Source: Roseateles sp.
GTDB lineage: Bacteria; Pseudomonadota; Gammaproteobacteria; Burkholderiales; Burkholderiaceae_C
Reading direction: 5' to 3'
Length of the DNA: 64,000 nucleotides
NCBI RefSeq assembly: GCF_019237615.1
Contig: NZ_JAFAGT010000085.1
Span: 1-64,000 of the forward strand
Made by a program: the position numbers and the translations under genes. Positions 60,091 to 64,000 of the stretch are shown piece by piece; within the stretch, counting starts at the first letter, position 1; the number at the start of each line of letters is the position of its first letter. The notes under the pieces are model-generated. The model searched no databases. It was given only the letters and a program-made list of their open reading frames with translations, and had not been told where the DNA came from.

Positions 60091-60434
60091 CGAGCAACGC
60101 GGAAGTCGCAACGGGTGCGCGATGTGCTCATGCTCGACTCACCTTCAGTCTTGCCGTTGGTGCCTGGAGGACCGGCAACTGAAACCCAGCGCTCGCGGCC
60201 GCAGGGCTTCGACGGCCCTGGCGTAAAGCTTCCATGACCGCACCAGGAGGGCTTGAGACCCTTCCGAGGCGTCGCCGCCACGAACTTGCCTGTCCGGCCG
60301 GCTCCGCCGCCCAGGCCCTCAACCGGCGGAGTTCTGGGCCACCTGCATCGCGGCCCTGTCCCTGGCCGGACAGCCGGGATGCGAACGACCGTGCTAAAAA
60401 GCCCGGCATTCCCATCACGACGACACAGCGAGAC
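60091..60434. other. Intergenic stretch after the hipBA-like pair
   Basis: This stretch is 344 bases with no credible gene. GC rises back to the chromosomal level over the first 100 bases, so the right edge of the acquired segment should lie here. I found no direct or inverted repeat matching the left junction near 57.83 or 58.48 kb. Confidence 0.5.
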
Positions 60435-61634
60435 ATGGACCTCAACTTCACCGAGGCGGAGCTGGCCTTCCGCACCGAGGTACGCGACTGGGTGCGGGCC
60501 AACCTGCCGTCCGACATCGCCCACAAGGTGCGGCATGCGCTGCGCCTGAGCAAGGACGACCTGCAGCGCTGGGCCAAGATCCTGGGCGCCAAGGGCTGGC
60601 ATGGCTGGGCCTGGCCCAAGCAGTTCGGCGGCCCGGGCTGGAACGCCGTGCAGCGCCACCTGTTCGAGGAGGAATGCGCCCTCGCCTGCGCACCACGCAT
60701 CGTGCCCTTCGGCCCGGTGATGGTGGCACCGGTCATCATGGCCTTCGGCACGCCCGAGCAGCAACAGCGCTTCCTGCCGGGCATCATGAGCGGCGAGGTC
60801 TGGTGGAGCCAGGGCTACAGCGAACCCGGCTCGGGCTCGGACCTGGCCTCACTGAAGTGCCGCGCCGAGCGCCAGGGCGACAAGTACATCGTCAACGGCC
60901 AGAAGACCTGGACCACGCTGGGCCAGTACGGCGACTGGATCTTCTGCCTGGTGCGCACCTCCACCGAGGGCAAGCCGCAGACCGGCATCAGCTTCCTGCT
61001 GATCGACATGAAGTCGCCCGGCGTGAGCGTCAAGCCCATCATCATGCTGGACGGCGAGCACGAGGTGAACGAAGTCTGGTTCGACAACGTCGAGGTGCCG
61101 GCGGAGAACCTGATCGGCGAGGAGAACAAGGGCTGGACCTATGCCAAGCACCTGCTCTCGCACGAGCGCACCAATATCGCCGACGTGAACCGCGCCAAGC
61201 GCGAGCTGGAGCGGCTCAAGCGCATCGCCAAGGCCGAGGGCCTGCTGGACGATGCCCGCTTCCGCGACCAGATCGCACTGTGCGAGGTGGACGTCGTCGC
61301 GCTGGAGATGATGGTGCTGCGCGTGCTGTCCGGCGAGCGCAGCGGCAAGCAGCCACTGGACGTCGCCGGCCTCCTGAAGATCCGCGGCAGCGAGCTGCAG
61401 CAGCGCTACACCGAGTTGATGATGCTGGCCGGCGGCCCTATGGCCCTGCCCTACATCCACGAGGCCATGGAGGCCGGCTGGCAGGGCGACCAATGGCTGG
61501 GCGGCGCGTGGATGGGCGGGGCCTCGCACGCCATCCCGCTGACGGGCAACTACCTCAACGTCCGCAAGACGACGATCTATGGCGGGTCCAACGAAGTGCA
61601 GCGCAACATCGTCGCGCAGACCGTGCTCGGCTGA
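60435..61634 (+). CDS. Acyl-CoA dehydrogenase (large-subunit type, PimC-like)
   Basis: This 399-residue flavoprotein oxidises acyl-CoA at the alpha-beta bond. It contains SEPGSGSDLASLKCRAERQG, the FAD-binding NGQKTWTTLGQYGDW and the closing IYGGSNEVQRNIVAQTVLG. The start MDLNFTEAELAFRTEVRDW resembles the large subunit of two-subunit dehydrogenases such as pimeloyl-CoA dehydrogenase. It is followed 13 bases later by a second, divergent acyl-CoA dehydrogenase, which supports a heteromeric enzyme. The substrate is not certain. Confidence 0.92.
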   Translation: MDLNFTEAELAFRTEVRDWVRANLPSDIAHKVRHALRLSKDDLQRWAKILGAKGWHGWAWPKQFGGPGWNAVQRHLFEEECALACAPRIVPFGPVMVAPVIMAFGTPEQQQRFLPGIMSGEVWWSQGYSEPGSGSDLASLKCRAERQGDKYIVNGQKTWTTLGQYGDWIFCLVRTSTEGKPQTGISFLLIDMKSPGVSVKPIIMLDGEHEVNEVWFDNVEVPAENLIGEENKGWTYAKHLLSHERTNIADVNRAKRELERLKRIAKAEGLLDDARFRDQIALCEVDVVALEMMVLRVLSGERSGKQPLDVAGLLKIRGSELQQRYTELMMLAGGPMALPYIHEAMEAGWQGDQWLGGAWMGGASHAIPLTGNYLNVRKTTIYGGSNEVQRNIVAQTVLG

Positions 61635-61647
61635 CAGGGAGACAGAG

Positions 61648-62775
61648 ATGGATTTCGATTTCAGCGAAGACCAGCAGGCCTTGCGAGACGCCGTGCGCCG
61701 CTTCATCGACAAGGACTACGGTTTCGAGCGTCGCACGCGGATCGCGCGCGCCGGCGGCTTCGACCGCGACGCCTGGCAAGGCCTGGCGGGCCTGGGGCTG
61801 ACCGCGCTGGCCGTGCCCGAGGCCCACGGCGGCCTGGGCTTCGGTGCCGTCGAGGCGATGGTGGTCATGGAGGAGCTGGGCCGCGGCCTCGTGCTTGAGC
61901 CGGTCGCCCAGGGCGCGCTGATCGCGCCGGCGCTGCTGCGGCAGGCGCCCGACGAGCTGCAGGCGGCCTGGCTGCCGCGCATCGCCGGCGGCGAGGCCCT
62001 GGTGGTGCTGGCCCATCAGGAAGCCAAGTCACGCTACCGGCTGAACCGGGTCGCCACGCGCGTCGTCGACGGCAGGCTGAGCGGCGTGAAGAGCCTGGTG
62101 CCGGCCGGCGACATCGCCGACGCGTTCATCGTGCCGGCCCGCGTCGCCGGCGCCGATGACGCCCGGGACGGCATCGCCCTCTACCTCGTCGAGCGCTCGG
62201 CGGCCGGCGTGCACACGCGGCCCTATTCGCTCCACGACGGCTCGCGTGCCGCCGAGGTGCACCTCGACAACACGCCCGCCCAGCTCATCGCCGGCCCCGA
62301 GCAGGGCCTGGCGCTGCTGGAGCTTGCCGCCGACATCGGCATCGCCGCGCAGGCCGCCGAGGCCGTCGGCGTGATGGAGCGCTACCTCGCGCTGACCGTC
62401 GACTACCTGAACACGCGCAAACAGTTCGGCGTCGCTATCGCCAGCTTCCAGGCACTGCGCCACCGCACGGCCGACGCGAAGATGCAGCTGGAGCTGGCCC
62501 GCTCCATGAGCTATTACGCCACGCTGCGCCTGGGCGACGCGGAGCCGGTGCGCCGCCGCGCGCTCTCGCAGGCCAAGGTGCAGCTCGGCAACGCCATGCG
62601 CTTCGTCGGCCAGCAATGCACGCAGATGCACGGCGGCATCGGCGTCACCGACGAATATGCCGGCAGCCATTACTTCAAGCGCCTGACCGTCATGGAGATG
62701 CAGTGGGGCGACACCCTGCACCACCTCGGCGAAGTCAGCGCGCGGATGCAGGACACTGCGGGGGTGTTCGCCTAA
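61648..62775 (+). CDS. Acyl-CoA dehydrogenase (small-subunit type, PimD-like)
   Basis: This 375-residue acyl-CoA dehydrogenase relative starts MDFDFSEDQQALRDAVRRF. It shows TALAVPEAHGGLGFGAVEAM, TRKQFGVAIASFQALRHRTAD-type binding helices and QMHGGIGVTDEYAGSHYFKR. It lacks the usual SEPxSGSD loop of the first subunit (that region reads HQEAKSRYRLN), so its FAD site may be shared in a heteromer. It forms an operon with the preceding gene. Confidence 0.9.
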   Translation: MDFDFSEDQQALRDAVRRFIDKDYGFERRTRIARAGGFDRDAWQGLAGLGLTALAVPEAHGGLGFGAVEAMVVMEELGRGLVLEPVAQGALIAPALLRQAPDELQAAWLPRIAGGEALVVLAHQEAKSRYRLNRVATRVVDGRLSGVKSLVPAGDIADAFIVPARVAGADDARDGIALYLVERSAAGVHTRPYSLHDGSRAAEVHLDNTPAQLIAGPEQGLALLELAADIGIAAQAAEAVGVMERYLALTVDYLNTRKQFGVAIASFQALRHRTADAKMQLELARSMSYYATLRLGDAEPVRRRALSQAKVQLGNAMRFVGQQCTQMHGGIGVTDEYAGSHYFKRLTVMEMQWGDTLHHLGEVSARMQDTAGVFA

Positions 62776-62791
62776 CCTTGGAGACCGCCCG

Positions 62792-63337
62792 ATGAAAGCA
62801 CCCGTCCTCCTCCTGCTGCTCGCCGGCCTGGCGGGCCTCGCCCATGCCCAGGCGATGAAGCCCGGCCTGTGGGAGCTGAAGCAGACGCCCCAACTCGACC
62901 CCGAGCGCCAGGCCCAGATGGCGCAGGCGCAGAAGGCCATGGAGAGCATGTCGCCCGAGCAGCGCAAGATGATGGAGAGCATGATGGGCCAGCATGGCGT
63001 CAGCATGGGCTTCTCCGGCGGCGCGATCACGATCAAGGCCTGCATCACGAAGGAGCAGGCCGAGCGCAACATGACGCCGACCGGCGAACGCGGCAACTGC
63101 ACGCACAACAGCCAGCGCAGCGGCAACGTCATCAAGACCCGCTTCGTCTGCACCGACCCGGTCGGCGAAGGCGAGAGCACGGTCACGCTCAAGGGCGGCG
63201 ATGGCTTCAGCAACCAGGTCCGGATCACCCGGCAGCGCAACGGCAAGACCGAGACGACGACGATGAGCGGCGAGGGCCGCTGGCTGGGCAGCGACTGCGG
63301 TGACATCAAGCCGATGAAGGACCAGGCCAAGCCTTGA
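62792..63337 (+). CDS. DUF3617 exported protein
   Basis: This 181-residue protein has a signal peptide (ending GLAHAQ) and the DUF3617 beginning MKPGLWELKQTPQLD. A Met/Gln-rich helix (AMESMSPEQRKMMESMM) is followed by three cysteines (KACITKEQ, GNCTHN, FVCTDP) and a terminal SDCGDIKP. The family is periplasmic with unknown role. It overlaps the next gene by four bases. Confidence 0.9.
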   Translation: MKAPVLLLLLAGLAGLAHAQAMKPGLWELKQTPQLDPERQAQMAQAQKAMESMSPEQRKMMESMMGQHGVSMGFSGGAITIKACITKEQAERNMTPTGERGNCTHNSQRSGNVIKTRFVCTDPVGEGESTVTLKGGDGFSNQVRITRQRNGKTETTTMSGEGRWLGSDCGDIKPMKDQAKP

Positions 63338-64000
63338 AACAGCGTCTCTCGCAAATTCTCTTCAGCCAGGGCTTCGGCACTCGCAGGCTGTGTGCAGGAC
63401 TGGTCTGGAACGGTGAGGTGTCCGTCGGCGGTGCGGTCGTCGACGACCCCGATGCCGAGTTCGAAACCCAGGGCCTGCGCTTCACGGTCGACGGCCGGGA
63501 ATGGCCCTGCTTCGACAAGGCACTCATCCTGCTGCACAAGCCGGCCGGCTACGAGTGCTCCCAAAAGCCCAAGCACCACCCCAGCGTCATGAGCCTGCTG
63601 CCCGCGCCGCTTCGCGAGCGCGGCGTGCAACCCATAGGCCGGCTGGACGAAGACACCACAGGCCTGCTGCTGCTGACCGATGACGGCGCCCTGATCCACA
63701 AGCTGACATCTCCCAAGCACCATGTGCCCAAGGTCTACGAGGCCCGCTGCAAGCATCCGCTGACGGCGGCAATGGCCGAGCAGCTGCTGGCCGGCGTCGA
63801 GCTCAAGGAGCCCGAAGGCAAGTTCCAGCGCCCGCCCGAGATCAGCAAGGTCGAAGCCGCCGAAATCGTCGACGAAACGCTGCTGCGCCTGACATTGCTG
63901 GAGGGCAAGTACCACCAGGTCAAGCGCATGGTCGCGGCGGTGGGCAATCGCGTCGAGGCCTTGCACCGGCCGCGCTTCGGCGCGCTGGGCTTGCCGGAGG
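63334..64000 (+). CDS. RsuA-family rRNA pseudouridine synthase (partial)
   Basis: This ORF begins at a TTG overlapping the DUF3617 stop and runs off the window with about 222 codons visible. It has an S4-like start (KQRLSQILFSQGFGTRRL), the catalytic aspartate motif PIGRLDEDTTGLLLLTDDG, LHKPAGYECSQ and the closing LLEGKYHQVKRMVAAVGNRV. It is close to complete. RsuA, RluE and RluF cannot be separated by eye, though the S4-linked small form favours RsuA (16S rRNA U516). Confidence 0.9.
   Translation, partial: MKQRLSQILFSQGFGTRRLCAGLVWNGEVSVGGAVVDDPDAEFETQGLRFTVDGREWPCFDKALILLHKPAGYECSQKPKHHPSVMSLLPAPLRERGVQPIGRLDEDTTGLLLLTDDGALIHKLTSPKHHVPKVYEARCKHPLTAAMAEQLLAGVELKEPEGKFQRPPEISKVEAAEIVDETLLRLTLLEGKYHQVKRMVAAVGNRVEALHRPRFGALGLPE

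Noticed and set aside
60234-60434. N-terminal extension of the acyl-CoA dehydrogenase
   Set aside because: The 67 extra residues are proline/arginine-rich and not family-like; the ATG at 60435 gives the normal start.

Overview
The window is high-GC bacterial chromosome, almost fully coding, and reads as a betaproteobacterium of the order Burkholderiales, close to the Roseateles/Pelomonas/Rubrivivax type. The reasons are the nuoABCD, isc and secG-tpiA gene orders, an intracellular polyhydroxybutyrate depolymerase, a PEP-CTERM protein next to a PrsT-type TPR protein, and strong G/C third-position bias. Taxonomy is inferred from gene content and style, not from a marker search.

Layout. 1-7.8 kb (minus strand): nuoD (cut by the window edge), nuoC, nuoB, nuoA, tRNA-Leu(GAG), secG, tpiA, a quinone oxidoreductase, pnp and rpsO. 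8.2-17.3 kb: a small heat-shock protein with a sigma-32-like promoter, then (minus) tsaD, the iron-sulfur operon iscR-iscS-iscU-iscA-hscB-hscA-fdx, and uvrB. 17.4-21.8 kb (plus): aromatic/aspartate aminotransferase, phaZ, an RnfB-like ferredoxin, nth, a ZapB-like protein and zapA. 21.8-23.1 kb is a decayed M48 metallopeptidase gene. 23.4-27.0 kb: EVE-domain protein, exported cyclophilin, and feoAB under a Fur box.

27.1-38.8 kb is a dense signalling island. On the minus strand are a receiver/kinase protein with a damaged catalytic core, an orphan ABC-type periplasmic binding protein and a 1256-residue hybrid kinase. Divergent on the plus strand are two more hybrid kinases and a receiver-HD-GYP cyclic-di-GMP phosphodiesterase. 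Overlapping genes and the lack of any permease suggest a multi-kinase phosphorelay that senses a small ligand through the binding protein and changes cyclic-di-GMP.

38.8-45.2 kb (plus): trhO, an alpha/beta hydrolase, a polar amino-acid ABC transporter operon with a desuccinylase/aspartoacylase-type gene inserted in it, and a DUF454 membrane protein. 45.2-53.8 kb: an SDR oxidoreductase, oligopeptidase A, a coiled-coil exported protein, yaeQ, a small acetyltransferase, argG, a LexA-box-controlled 26-codon ORF, a gene remnant, murB, yajQ and a retropepsin-like protease.

53.9-57.8 kb holds PrsT and a PEP-CTERM protein with a -24/-12 (sigma-54) promoter. 57.9-60.1 kb is an accessory patch: a truncated IS4-type transposase followed by a hipBA-like toxin-antitoxin pair whose base composition is visibly lower in GC. 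60.4-64 kb: a pair of acyl-CoA dehydrogenases, a DUF3617 protein and an rsuA-family pseudouridine synthase cut by the window end.

The most interesting items are the kinase island with its H-box-lacking kinase, the LexA-controlled micro-ORF, and the IS4/hipBA patch.
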